NCBI RefSeq assembly: GCF_031127875.1
Contig: NZ_JARXIA010000002.1
Location: 186,001-250,000 of the forward strand
Direction: 5' to 3'
DNA from: Pelagicoccus sp. SDUM812005
GTDB taxonomy: Bacteria; Verrucomicrobiota; Verrucomicrobiia; Opitutales; Opitutaceae
Length of the DNA: 64,000 bases
The translations under genes and the position numbers were made by a program. Positions 7,838-16,682 of the stretch are shown here, one piece after another. How positions within the stretch are numbered: the first letter of the stretch is position 1; each line of letters opens with the position of its first letter. The notes beneath the pieces are model-generated. The model had not been told where the DNA came from. It saw nothing but the letters and a program-made list of their open reading frames with translations, and made no database searches.

Positions 7838-8770
7838 TCAGCTCGGCGGCAACGGGTCGCGCACGACGAGGTATTGGTTATCCAAGCGCAGGCTCAAATC
7901 GATGGGATCCCCCACCCCCACCGTGTCACGAGGAACCTGATACGCCCAGACGTCAAAATAGGTCAAAGCCGCACCGCCGAAAATCGTGGAAAACGCGCCG
8001 TCCACCGCATCTTGCCCACAAGAGAGCTTCACTCGACCAATTCGCGGCACATTGAAACGGGCGTCAATAGTGTGCCAATGCCCCCCCAAGTAAACCTCCG
8101 CATAGGCATGGAAGTCCATATGCCCGTCGGGCTCAGGAAATCCGATATCCGGCAAATGGCCGGTCACGTACCGCGTCGGAACGTTGAACGCTCGATTCAA
8201 GGCTACCACCAAGTGAGCGAAGTCGCGACACACCCCGAAGCCCCGCTGCAACACGTCCCAAGCGGAAAGGTCCGCTTGCCCCGACATGTACCGGTACTCG
8301 ATATTTTCGTGCACCCACTTGCTAATGGCCTGAGCGCGCGGCCAGCCGTGATCGACTTGGCCAAAGTTTTGCCAGGCGAAGTCGATCAGCTTGTCGGAAT
8401 CGCAGTAGCGGCTCGGCAAAGTGTAGCGGAGCAGCTCCGAGGGAATCTCCGCCGGCTGCAAGGGCGTCTTGTCCGGCAAGTCGTAATTGTCCGGACGAGA
8501 ACTGACCCGCACAATCGCGTCGTGCCGAAACAGGTTGCTGCCGGGCTGCAGGCGAACCCGATGCACCAAGTTTCCGTGGCTGTCCACGAAGGCGTTGTCT
8601 ATCAAGTCGTTCCCTAGCGACAGAGCTTGGAAAACCACCTCGTTGCGAGCGCTTTCCGCCGGTTGCAGGTTGAGCAGCAAGCTGGCCGACCCCGCCACTT
8701 CGTAGGCGAGGCTGCAACCGACTCGTACGGTGATATCGAAAGGCAAAGGATTAGGCTCAAAGTACGTCAT
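7838..8770 (-). CDS. Transglutaminase-like cysteine protease-fold protein
   Basis: About 310 aa, with an N-terminal beta-rich domain (bacterial transglutaminase-like N-terminal region, starting YFEPNPLPFDITVRVG) followed by the transglutaminase core. The catalytic triad is visible: Cys in GFGVCRDFAHL, His in DFHAYAEVYL and Asp in IDARFN. It lacks a signal peptide, so a cytoplasmic amidase or peptidase-like role is likely; the substrate is unknown. ATG at 8770 is preferred because the family N-terminus begins there. An ATG at 8827 would add 19 residues and cannot be excluded. It converges with the beta-propeller gene, 62 bp apart. Confidence 0.85.
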   Translation of the reverse strand: MTYFEPNPLPFDITVRVGCSLAYEVAGSASLLLNLQPAESARNEVVFQALSLGNDLIDNAFVDSHGNLVHRVRLQPGSNLFRHDAIVRVSSRPDNYDLPDKTPLQPAEIPSELLRYTLPSRYCDSDKLIDFAWQNFGQVDHGWPRAQAISKWVHENIEYRYMSGQADLSAWDVLQRGFGVCRDFAHLVVALNRAFNVPTRYVTGHLPDIGFPEPDGHMDFHAYAEVYLGGHWHTIDARFNVPRIGRVKLSCGQDAVDGAFSTIFGGAALTYFDVWAYQVPRDTVGVGDPIDLSLRLDNQYLVVRDPLPPS

Positions 8771-8976
8771 GATTAGGAAAATGGATTCCGTCAGCGAGCC
8801 AGCTTCCGTGAACCAACCCCTAACCATCCCTATTCCCCAGCCTTTCCATTAGCAACGCATTTCGCGGTCCGGCCAGCTCGGGTACGCGCTCGCCGCCGGC
8901 TCGAACGACGCTATTCACGCACCCGCTCTGCCGTCGTAGTCCTTGCCTGAATACGCAACCAGACGCAGCGACCTGC

Positions 8977-9210
8977 TCATTTAGTCTGCTCCGACGCTGG
9001 CACGTACTGGAACACCTCCCCTAGCTCCTTGCCGAAAACCTCCGCAATCTTGAAGGCGAGCTCCAAGGTCGGCGAATAACGGGCCGCCTCGATCGCCAAA
9101 ATGGTCTGGCGGGTCACTCCCACCTTTTCCGCCAAGGCTTGCTGCGTCATTTCGTCCGCGTCGAAACGCAGGCGGCGAATCGAATTCGTGATCGGTAACT
9201 TCTTCGCCAT
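8977..9210 (-). CDS. Small XRE-family HTH regulator
   Basis: A 77-aa protein made almost only of a helix-turn-helix: TQQALAEKVGVTRQTILAIE, then SPTLELAFKIAEVFGKELGEVF, the layout of YozG-like Cro/CI regulators. The start lies 1 bp after the stop of the membrane protein upstream (9212-9676), so the two are co-transcribed. Such regulator/membrane-protein pairs are common; the regulator probably represses its own operon through the inverted repeat at 9706-9725. Family sure, regulatory target inferred. Confidence 0.88.
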   Translation of the reverse strand: MAKKLPITNSIRRLRFDADEMTQQALAEKVGVTRQTILAIEAARYSPTLELAFKIAEVFGKELGEVFQYVPASEQTK

Positions 9211-9211
9211 G

Positions 9212-9676
9212 CTAGAGCAAGCCCCTCCGATAGTAGAAAACCTGCGTGGCGCTCTGCACCAAACCGCTCAAAGCCGCCACCATGAAGATCGAATGGATCA
9301 ACAAGTTCGTAGTGGCAATCTGAGGGGCCCCTTCCACTTCGAGCATGCGCTCGTTGGCCAGCCCTGCGAAGATTACCACCATCAAAGCTCCTGACATGAC
9401 CCAGTAAGCGTTGCGGAAGCCGCGCATATCGATCGCCTTGTCCATCTCGTCCTTCGCGTCGTTCGCATCCTTGCTCAACACGCGATTAAGAATCGCCAGC
9501 ACGATCCCTAACACGATGGAGACGACGATGACCTTCACCAAAAACGGAAGGAAATAGCTCAAATCCGCACCCAAACCGCCCTCCACCGACAATAAAGTCA
9601 CTCCATAGTAGCCGATGGCCCACAAGGCCACGAGCAGCTCTATCCAATTGTTTCTCTCCTGATAAGACATAGCCAT
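9212..9676 (-). CDS. Four-TM membrane protein paired with the XRE regulator (DUF2178-like)
   Basis: A 154-aa protein with about four hydrophobic helices (residues ~13-32, 43-65, 93-110, 126-145) and a charged loop SKDANDAKDEMDKAID between helices 2 and 3. It matches the general form of the DUF2178-type proteins that precede small HTH genes. Function unknown. First gene of a two-gene operon; an ATG two codons downstream is an alternative start. Confidence 0.75.
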   Translation of the reverse strand: MAMSYQERNNWIELLVALWAIGYYGVTLLSVEGGLGADLSYFLPFLVKVIVVSIVLGIVLAILNRVLSKDANDAKDEMDKAIDMRGFRNAYWVMSGALMVVIFAGLANERMLEVEGAPQIATTNLLIHSIFMVAALSGLVQSATQVFYYRRGLL

Positions 9677-9705
9677 CTGTAATTGAGTTAAGGTTTACAT
9701 TCTCC

Positions 9706-9725
9706 GTGTTAACTATCTTTAACAC
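9706..9725. promoter_or_regulatory. Inverted repeat upstream of the XRE operon, candidate operator
   Basis: Perfect 7-bp arms gtgttaa and ttaacac separated by 6 bp, located 30 bp upstream of the first start codon of the membrane protein/XRE operon. Its position and symmetry fit an autoregulatory site for a dimeric XRE repressor. No binding evidence. Confidence 0.5.
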
Positions 9726-9861
9726 AAGGAACGCAAAAGCTCTCCATGTCAAATATTCTTTACTCGATGTCTAACGCGCTAAACTCCGCCTACTTTCTGG
9801 GAGCGGTTGCATTCCGCCCTGCCCGAACTAGGGTTAGGGGAACGCAAACCTGATACCATCC

Positions 9862-10134
9862 ATGCCTGACGACTTAAACGAAGACCAAATGCAGCGCCTA
9901 GCCGAAGCGCTCGAACTCAACCGCAAGCTCGACGCCATCAAGATCTACCGCGAAGCCACCGGCCTTGGCCTGAAGGACGCCAAGGACGCCGTCGAGAAAC
10001 TGCACGCCGACTTGCACCAAAAGTACCCGGACCGCTACCCGGAGCCTTCCAAGTCGGCCGGTTGCTCTGCCAGCGCCGCCCTCCTCGCTCTTGCGATGGG
10101 CGCGATCTACCTGATCGCCCAGCTTCCCGCCTAG
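9862..10134 (+). CDS. Small protein with L7/L12 C-terminal-like domain and a membrane anchor
   Basis: A 90-aa protein. Residues ~10-50 resemble the C-terminal domain of ribosomal protein L7/L12 (KLDAIKIYREATGLGLKDAK, then DAVEKL); the C-terminal ~17 residues (AALLALAMGAIYLIAQL) form one membrane helix. It is not the ribosomal protein itself. Such tail-anchored L7/L12-like proteins occur in several bacteria without known function. Its stop TAG interlocks with the stop of the rhomboid gene on the other strand. Confidence 0.75.
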   Translation: MPDDLNEDQMQRLAEALELNRKLDAIKIYREATGLGLKDAKDAVEKLHADLHQKYPDRYPEPSKSAGCSASAALLALAMGAIYLIAQLPA

Positions 10135-10679
10135 CGCCGTCCCGGCTGGTAGCGCACCGCGAGCACGACTCCGGCCAAGAAACCGAACAGGTGCCCCTCC
10201 CAGGAGACGCGGGCATCCGTCGGCAGGATTCCCCAGATCATCCCGCCGAAAAGCAGCATCACGCCGGTCGAAATCACGATCGAGCTGATCCGTCCGTCGT
10301 AAATGCCACGCGTCATGATGTATCCAAAATATCCGAACACCAGCCCGCTGGCGCCGATATGGGATGCGTCCCGCGCCAGCAGCCACACGCCCAGCCCCGC
10401 GTACAGCGTTATCAGGAAGCTCAAGCCGAGAAACTGCCGGCTGGAGCTGCGCAGCGATATGATCGCCCCAAATACGATCAAGGTCACCGAGTTGTTCATC
10501 AGATGGGTACGGTCCGCATGGATGAAGGGCCAGGTCAGCACGCCGTACAGCTTCTCCCAATTGCGGGGCTGCACGCCGAAGCCGCTCAGGTCCATTCCCG
10601 CGACCAGGCCAACCAGGTAGACCGCCCAGATCGCCAGCACCAAGGCCAACAAGCCGCTAAGCTTGCCCCGTGCGATCAA
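10131..10679 (-). CDS. Rhomboid-family intramembrane serine protease
   Basis: A 182-aa integral membrane protein with about six helices. Family signatures: HLMNNS (59-64) at the start of TM2, the catalytic Ser in GASGLVFG (S111), and the catalytic His in EGHLFGFLAG (H163). It would cleave membrane-anchored substrates inside the bilayer; substrates are unknown. Convergent with the L7/L12-like gene, sharing the tetranucleotide ctag at 10131-10134 in which both stop codons lie. Confidence 0.88.
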   Translation of the reverse strand: MIARGKLSGLLALVLAIWAVYLVGLVAGMDLSGFGVQPRNWEKLYGVLTWPFIHADRTHLMNNSVTLIVFGAIISLRSSSRQFLGLSFLITLYAGLGVWLLARDASHIGASGLVFGYFGYIMTRGIYDGRISSIVISTGVMLLFGGMIWGILPTDARVSWEGHLFGFLAGVVLAVRYQPGRR

Positions 10680-10889
10680 GTCCCCTCCCAGTCTTTGAAA
10701 TCTCGATACCGTTCATGAAAAAGGCGGACACTAGGCCTCCGCTTCCCTCCGTCAATCTTGCCCGAATAATTGTGAAAAACAGCGCATCGACGCTCGCCAT
10801 CCCGCCCGATTCCGACCATCGAATTTGCAAAGTTCCCTCTGCAAGCTGACCCTTGCTCGCTAGTACGACACTTCCCACCTTCCGTTCCC

Positions 10890-11807
10890 ATGCCTGAAAA
10901 CGAAAAACCGCCGCTACCGAACGATCCCAAGCAAAGCGACCCTCCCACCCGTAGGGCCAAAGCCAAGATGCAGGAAGACGAGCAGTACGTGCCCGTCATC
11001 ATCAAGCGGACCGACGAATCGCGCCGCCATCCGGACGATACCTTGGAGCAGACCATCGAGGAAGGTCTCGAACAACTCAATCGCCCCTCCCTTTCCCTCT
11101 TCATCTCAGCTATCGCCGCCGGCCTCATCCTCGGCTTCTCCGCCATGGCGGTCGGCGTCGTGCAAACCTACTTCGCCGGCGCGGAACCCAGCCTCCTAGA
11201 GCGCTTCGTCACCGCCCTCGTCTACCCTCTCGGCTTCGTGGTCTGCATCATGAGCGGATCGGAACTCTTCACCGAACACACCGCCACCGCCGTCTATCCC
11301 GTACTGGACCGACGCTCCACGCTTCGGCGCCTCTTCCGGCTCTGGTTCCTCGTGCTGAGCGGAAACTTGCTCGGCGCCTTCATCAGCGCCCTGCTCTTGC
11401 ACAGCGCCGAGCCCGTTATCGGAGCCGCCGTCGGCTACGTGGAAGTCGGCCACCACCTCACCCACTTCGACAGTCTGCCCCTTTTCGTCAGCAGCGTGCT
11501 CGCCGGCTGGCTCATGGCCCAAGGCGCCTGGCTGGTCATGTCCACCCCAGCCAACCTCTCCCAGGTCGTCTGCATCTTCCTCGTCACCTTCCTCATCGGC
11601 CTCGGCGGCCTGCACCACGCCATCGCCGGCAGCGTGGAAATGTTCATCGCCCGGCTCACCAGCCCGGAGTTCTCCACCAGCTCCATCCTGCACTTCATAT
11701 TCTTCGCCATCGCCGGCAATACCGTGGGCGGCACCGGCTTCGTCGCCTTGCTCAACTACGCCCACGTGCGCCGCACGCGGACCCTCGAAGACGAACAGGA
11801 GCAGTAA
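10890..11807 (+). CDS. Formate/nitrite transporter (FNT) family protein
   Basis: A 305-aa protein with ~65 charged, cytoplasmic N-terminal residues followed by six hydrophobic helices. Helix and loop motifs follow FNT channels: GLILGFSAMAVGV in TM1, MSGSELFTEHTATAVYPVLD, GNLLGAFISALLL, and LGGLHHAIAGSVEMF where the family's central histidine sits. The long charged N-terminus resembles the YfdC-type branch. Substrate (formate, nitrite or another small anion) cannot be told. It is divergent from the rhomboid gene across 210 bp that holds no further gene. Confidence 0.85.
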   Translation: MPENEKPPLPNDPKQSDPPTRRAKAKMQEDEQYVPVIIKRTDESRRHPDDTLEQTIEEGLEQLNRPSLSLFISAIAAGLILGFSAMAVGVVQTYFAGAEPSLLERFVTALVYPLGFVVCIMSGSELFTEHTATAVYPVLDRRSTLRRLFRLWFLVLSGNLLGAFISALLLHSAEPVIGAAVGYVEVGHHLTHFDSLPLFVSSVLAGWLMAQGAWLVMSTPANLSQVVCIFLVTFLIGLGGLHHAIAGSVEMFIARLTSPEFSTSSILHFIFFAIAGNTVGGTGFVALLNYAHVRRTRTLEDEQEQ

Positions 11808-11926
11808 GCCGAGAAGCACGGAGAGAAGGCTCTGGCTAATCTCCGGAGCAACCGAGCCGTAGCGTCTTCGCGCTGCCTCAGCCTTGGCCCGTGGCCGCAA
11901 CTGCGTCTCCCGCAGTTAGCAAATCG

Positions 11927-12949
11927 TCAATCGCCTCGGCTCTCGGGCCAGCTCTCCCCTAAATAGTCGCAAATCTTTCGCAGGTAGGGTTCCCATTGCG
12001 AACGAAGTTCCGCGTACTGTTTTTCGTCAAACGCGAGAACGCCTGGCGTTTCGATCGCGAACGTCGACCTCTCGCTTCCCGCTTGAAAGGTACTGGACGG
12101 ATCCGAACCAGCTTGATCCGGTCGGAACCCCGCAATCATCGAGGCGAACTCTCGCACCGATTCCCTCAAGGTAATCCAGCAGGCGCGATCTTCGCTACAC
12201 GGATCTTCCCTACGGGCAGATAAGCAGAGAGATACCGATTCGAGCGCCAGGTAGAAGCGTCTAGTCGTCGAATACTTTTCTTCCGTTCGATGAAAGTAGT
12301 GGATGATCGGATACTGGTGATGGGCAGTGTGCAGCTGGATCAGATCATCGTTAAGCTCCCTAAAAACCGCCGCGGCGTTCCCGGAAACGATAGCGCGAAA
12401 CAAAGGGAAGGCTTCTCCTGTACCTCCGCTCAGCGAATGGAGCTTCAGGGATACCGACTCTTGGTGCCGAACAGCCTGATAAACCGACAGGACGTAGGAT
12501 ATGGAAAGCGTCAGCAGCGTGAATCCCAGCCATGATTGAGCAAGGGTCAGGACTCGCACGAAGTCGTTCGACGGGTAGATATCCCCCAGGCCTAAAGTCG
12601 TTAGGGAATAACCGCTGTAGTAGAACGCATGGCTGAAAGAATCGACAGCGTGGGAAGTAGACTGCAAGCCGGTCCCCAGCTGGGGCCAATACAACAGGGC
12701 AAAGCCCACCACCAGGAACGCCGACCAGGCCATGAGCAACAGCACCACCAGCAAGGAGCCACACAAGCTGGCAGCCCTATCCCGCGAGTTAACCGCCTTT
12801 CCGCCGGCCAACATAGATCTCCAAATCCAATCGCTCAGATTCGATTCGATAGGACCTCTTCCCATTCCATTGGCGAGTACCGTACGATACACGTCAAACA
12901 GAGCCATAGCGATCAAGCACAGTCCGATAAAGTAGCTAAGAGCGATCAT
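11927..12949 (-). CDS. Two-TM potassium-channel-like protein with variant filter
   Basis: A 340-aa protein. The N-terminal ~160 residues contain membrane helices and a pore loop with TTLGLGD in the selectivity-filter position; canonical K+ channels have T-V-G-Y-G-D. The rest is a soluble cytoplasmic domain of unknown fold. Family placement (ion_trans_2-like) rests on the pore loop followed by a second TM (LTLAQSWLGFTLLTLSISYVL). Whether the variant filter keeps K+ selectivity is unknown. The 324 bp upstream (12950-13273) holds no recognisable gene. Confidence 0.75.
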   Translation of the reverse strand: MIALSYFIGLCLIAMALFDVYRTVLANGMGRGPIESNLSDWIWRSMLAGGKAVNSRDRAASLCGSLLVVLLLMAWSAFLVVGFALLYWPQLGTGLQSTSHAVDSFSHAFYYSGYSLTTLGLGDIYPSNDFVRVLTLAQSWLGFTLLTLSISYVLSVYQAVRHQESVSLKLHSLSGGTGEAFPLFRAIVSGNAAAVFRELNDDLIQLHTAHHQYPIIHYFHRTEEKYSTTRRFYLALESVSLCLSARREDPCSEDRACWITLRESVREFASMIAGFRPDQAGSDPSSTFQAGSERSTFAIETPGVLAFDEKQYAELRSQWEPYLRKICDYLGESWPESRGD

Positions 12950-13273
12950 ACTTGGAGGTTCCTCACGATCAGGATTGTAAGCGTCGGCCGGGGCGACGCG
13001 ACCCAGTCCGCGCCTCCACTAGCGAAGTCGAGACCGCCGCTCCAGGCATGGAGCGACCGAGCCTCCGGAGGCCAGGCTTCGATACTTTCGTTGAATGCAG
13101 CGGGCGTAGACATGCGATCCTCGCAGAACCTTCACCTGCCTCCTTTGTCTAGAAGGGAAGCGAAGGTTGCGGGCCGCTTTTCCTGCAGAAAACATTCCAA
13201 GCGCGACTCGAAGGGCGAAGAAGCGGGAGCCGACAGGAGCGAGTCTCCCGGCGCCTCGCCAAGGCTAGGACGC
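12950..13273. other. Intergenic region without a recognised gene
   Basis: Lies between the start of the channel gene and the stop of the Rrf2 gene. Short hairpin-forming GC stretches are present near 13225-13260 (gggag ... ctccc), but no ORF with convincing protein features was found. Confidence 0.5.
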
Positions 13274-13726
13274 CTACTTGGCCTCTTCCGCGCAGTAGCC
13301 CCTGTCCGGTTTGATCGGGTGCTTGGTGAAAACTTCCAGGTTCGTATTGGACAGCCAGGACATCATCTCGTCGCGCTTGTCCTCCAGCTCGTAGTGGAAG
13401 GGACACGGGTCCCCGTTGCCGCACCAGCCAGGACCGAAGGGACACATCAAGGACTCCTCGACCTTCTCGAAAAGGCGCACGATCTCCAACAAGGTGATCT
13501 CGCTGGGAGGACGGGAGAGAAAGAAGCCTCCGCCCGGTCCGGGCGTACCGTTCACCAAGCCAGCGGTCGACATCTGCGACATCAGCTTGCCCACCAAAGG
13601 ACGCGAGAGATTGCGAGCCGTCGCGATCGTTTGGGAGTTCGCCTTGAACCCCTCCTTTTCGTAGTTCGCCGCCAGATAGCTGAGGCTGGCGATCGCGTAA
13701 TTGGCCATTTTTCCGTAACCGAACAT
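13274..13726 (-). CDS. Rrf2-family transcriptional regulator with cysteine cluster
   Basis: A 150-aa protein with an N-terminal winged helix (residues ~1-65, ending in the family's GPGGGFFLSRPPSEITLLEIV stretch, here 62-82) and three cysteines C95, C102 and C108 in the loop where IscR, NsrR and RsrR bind an iron-sulfur cluster. A fourth Cys lies near the C-terminus (C145). It is predicted to sense NO, redox state or Fe-S supply. It lies next to the cbb3 oxidase operon in the same orientation, but about 590 bp separate them and it has its own AT-rich upstream region. Control of the oxidase genes is therefore plausible but unproven. Confidence 0.85.
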   Translation of the reverse strand: MFGYGKMANYAIASLSYLAANYEKEGFKANSQTIATARNLSRPLVGKLMSQMSTAGLVNGTPGPGGGFFLSRPPSEITLLEIVRLFEKVEESLMCPFGPGWCGNGDPCPFHYELEDKRDEMMSWLSNTNLEVFTKHPIKPDRGYCAEEAK

Positions 13727-14312
13727 AAGTGGATCTAATTTCCTAAAAATTGATTCTTAAGGCCATACCAATAAAGACTTTTATGTAACTTTATCCGCCA
13801 TTCCGTCAATATTACGAAGCAATTTTCAGGAATTACTGATCCTCAGATACAAAAAGACCTGCAGGCGAAAGCTAAGGGCCCCACCTGCAGGTGCGATTGA
13901 ACAACGCTTTTTACACCAAGAAACTGTCCCAGGAATTTGTCCTTTGAATCTCTGTCAGCTAAGGAAGCCCCCATTAAAAGGGCTTCCCTGCTTGTGCCTA
14001 ATCCAACTTGGCTCGTATTGCCTGACAGAGATTCAAAGGCGAAAATCGCCTTCTAGTTCCACTCGCTCCCGCTAGAAATCCAGCCCGTTTTGGAGTAACT
14101 CTCTAATGTGCCTTTGCTCCGTTGAGCATGAGTTTTGTTGGGCTTGATCGTCTAGCGGAGCGCTTGAAACTGAAGACAAACCTAGGACCCAAATCCGAGT
14201 ATGCAAGCTTATTTGATGATAAACTTGTATTTTATTGTCTTATTCTTGGTTCAAGCAATTTCCTCCCCTCGGAAGGCGGACACGACGCGAGGGCTTAGGC
14301 CTTGCCTTCCTG
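13727..14312. other. AT-rich spacer between ccoI and the Rrf2 gene
   Basis: Notably richer in A+T than its surroundings. It contains the nested inverted repeat at 13941-14039 and one weak 56-codon ORF (14128-14298, plus strand, MSFVGLDRLAERLKLK...) with no recognisable domain, which may be a gene remnant or chance. The right part also serves as the region after ccoI, and the left end as the Rrf2 promoter region. Confidence 0.5.
13941..14039. repeat. Nested inverted repeat (MITE- or RNA-like)
   Basis: Perfect 18-bp outer arms, cctttgaatctctgtcag at 13941-13958 and its reverse complement at 14022-14039, enclose a second hairpin (ggaagccc / gggcttcc, about 13963-13987). No protein-coding sequence lies inside. 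It is compatible with a small non-autonomous mobile element or a structured transcript; only one copy is seen in this window. Confidence 0.65.
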
Positions 14313-16682
14313 CTACTTAGACGCATTCCCGCCGAGCATTGCCCAGACGATCGCCAGGCTCGCGATGGAGCTGGCCGGCATCAGCACCGCTGCCGCGAGC
14401 GGCGTCACCCAGCCTGCCAGCGACAGCCCCACGGCAAACAGGTTGTAGGCCAAGGCGAAGCCGACCAGCCCCCGCACCGCCCGGCGACGCAGGCGCCCGA
14501 CCTCCAGCAAGCTGCGGATGCCGCCGATGCCGTTCCCGAGGTAGTGAAAGTCCGCCTTCTCCGCTACGATTCCCTGCTCGTTGGCGGGAGCCCCCGCGCA
14601 CAAGGCCTTCCGGAATGCCAAGGTATCGTTGGCCCCGTCCCCCACCATCAGGGTCGCCTCCGGTTCCCGCGCCGCGATCCAAGCCGCCTTCTCTTCCGGC
14701 AAAAGGTTTCCGTGCACGGAATCTGCCGCCAATCCCAATGCTTGCCCGATGCGCTGGGCCTTCTCGTCGCGGTCGCCGCTTAGGATCGCGATGTCGAACC
14801 CCTGATCCGCCAAGGCCCGAATTTCGCGGCTGGAATCCGGCAGCGGCAGGTCCTCGAAGCTCAAGTCCGCCAAAAGCCGCCCGTCCCGCGACAGAACCGT
14901 GCCCTTCCCAGCGACCCCCGCCCACTGCGGCTTGCCCAATCGCCAACGCGATGCCCCGCTCCTCAGCTCGAGGCCCAAGCCGACGAATTCCTCCGCTCGG
15001 GTCGCCCCCCAAGGAGAGTACTTCCCCTTCGCCATGAGGTACTCGCGGATCGTATTGGAAATCGGGTGACGCGTTTTCGAGCAAAGCGTACTGAGGGCAG
15101 CCAAGTCCTCGCTTACCAGGGCCTCGATGCGCTCCGGATTCACCAAAGCCAAGGACGAGCGGGTCAAGGTACCGGTCTTGTCGAAGACGATGCGACGCAG
15201 GCGAGACAGTCGATTCCACAAGGTATGCGTCGTCACGAAAACGCCCTGCTGCTTGAGCTTCGCCAAGGCAATCTCGTCCCCGAACGGCCAAGCGATCCCC
15301 AGAGCGCAAGGGCATGATACAACCAGTACAGAAATAAACACCTTCAAGCCCGCCGCCAAGCTGCCCAGCGCCCACCAAACGCCCCCTCCTAACACGGCGA
15401 CCGCGAAGGCCACCAGCAGGTAGCGAAAGATCCACCGCTGCGCCACCAGGTCCCGCTCCAGCGAACGGGCCCCACGGGAGCTCAGCTTGAACAACAAGGA
15501 CGCTTCCCATTCCTCCTGGGCCTCGAGACGCGTCGCAAACTGATTCTCCAGCTCCGCTCCGGAAGGGGCCTCCCCACCCTGCTCCACGATACGCGACTCC
15601 GACTCCCCGCTGATCCAATCCATCCCCAAGCTCGCCCGCTCGCCGAGCAATACCGACCGCACCGGAACCCGCTGCCCCGAAGGAAGCCAATACACCTCAC
15701 CGCCCTTGATCTGGTCCGCCCGAGCTTTGATGCGACTCCCATTGCTGCTCTCGATCTCCACTTCCGGAGCGCTCAGCTGGATATCCGCCAGACGATTGCG
15801 ATTCCGCTCAATCGCCATCACCTGCAGCCAACGGCCCACCAACATCAAGAAGACGAAAGTGGAAACGAAATCGAAATACACCAAATGCTGGTCCGCCTTC
15901 CACAAGCCGTACCAGCTAACCAAATACGCAAAGACAATTCCGATCGAGATCGGCAAATCCAAGTGGGCGATTCCCTGAGTCGCCGCCTTGGCCGCCTTTC
16001 CTATAAAGTAGCTTCCGCAAAAGAGCAGACTGAGACTGGCAAAAATCGCCGATAGCCAATTGAAGTGGCTCGCCACCAGAAAGTCGGCCTCCATCCCCAA
16101 GTATCCAGGAAGCGTATACAACATTCCATTGAGCGCGAACGCTCCGGCCAAGCCTAGCTTCCAAACGACCTTCTTCGACTCAGACTCCGCCGCCTCGCGT
16201 GCCGGACAAACGCGGTAGCCAAACTGCTTGATGCGAGAGACGAAGCCCAACAAATCAAAGCTACCGCTCTCCCACTCCAGATCGATCGTGCCATATTGAA
16301 CGTTCACGCGACAGGAAACGCCGCCTTCCGCTTCGGAAAAGACGCGATCGATCAACCAAACGCAGCCCACGCACGAAATTCCCTCCAGAGCTAGGCTCAA
16401 GCTCGCTACCCCAGACTTCGCCTCCGCAACCTCCACCAGAGCCGTCAACCAAGGATAATCCTGGTTCTCGAAAACGCTCGACCCCACCGGCCGCGAGACT
16501 TCGCCACGCAGTTCGTAAAACCGCTCCAAGGACTCGTCATGGATAATTCGATACACGTACTCGCAGCCCGAACAGCAAAAGCGCTCCTCGGCTTGAACCG
16601 GACTGAAGCGGGTACCGCAGTGCTCGCAGGCATGGTCGCTCGAAACCTCCCCTCGCCTCCCTACCTTCCTCCCTACTTGCAT
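14313..16682 (-). CDS. ccoI: CcoI/FixI-type copper-translocating P-type ATPase
   Basis: Copper exporter of the class that supplies Cu for cbb3 oxidase assembly. The 789-aa protein has an N-terminal metal-binding domain (C19, C22, C36, C37, C40) typical of CcoI, then a heavy-metal-associated domain with GISCVGCVW, eight TM helices with the transport motif SCPCALG, phosphorylation motif DKTGT and hinge GDGAND. Last gene of the cbb3 operon; its start overlaps the end of the TauE/SafE-like gene by 10 bp, indicating translational coupling. Confidence 0.92.
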   Translation of the reverse strand: MQVGRKVGRRGEVSSDHACEHCGTRFSPVQAEERFCCSGCEYVYRIIHDESLERFYELRGEVSRPVGSSVFENQDYPWLTALVEVAEAKSGVASLSLALEGISCVGCVWLIDRVFSEAEGGVSCRVNVQYGTIDLEWESGSFDLLGFVSRIKQFGYRVCPAREAAESESKKVVWKLGLAGAFALNGMLYTLPGYLGMEADFLVASHFNWLSAIFASLSLLFCGSYFIGKAAKAATQGIAHLDLPISIGIVFAYLVSWYGLWKADQHLVYFDFVSTFVFLMLVGRWLQVMAIERNRNRLADIQLSAPEVEIESSNGSRIKARADQIKGGEVYWLPSGQRVPVRSVLLGERASLGMDWISGESESRIVEQGGEAPSGAELENQFATRLEAQEEWEASLLFKLSSRGARSLERDLVAQRWIFRYLLVAFAVAVLGGGVWWALGSLAAGLKVFISVLVVSCPCALGIAWPFGDEIALAKLKQQGVFVTTHTLWNRLSRLRRIVFDKTGTLTRSSLALVNPERIEALVSEDLAALSTLCSKTRHPISNTIREYLMAKGKYSPWGATRAEEFVGLGLELRSGASRWRLGKPQWAGVAGKGTVLSRDGRLLADLSFEDLPLPDSSREIRALADQGFDIAILSGDRDEKAQRIGQALGLAADSVHGNLLPEEKAAWIAAREPEATLMVGDGANDTLAFRKALCAGAPANEQGIVAEKADFHYLGNGIGGIRSLLEVGRLRRRAVRGLVGFALAYNLFAVGLSLAGWVTPLAAAVLMPASSIASLAIVWAMLGGNASK

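Noticed and set aside
14128-14298. 56-codon ORF in the AT-rich spacer
   Set aside because: No recognisable domain or ribosome-binding site; kept only as a remark in the spacer entry.
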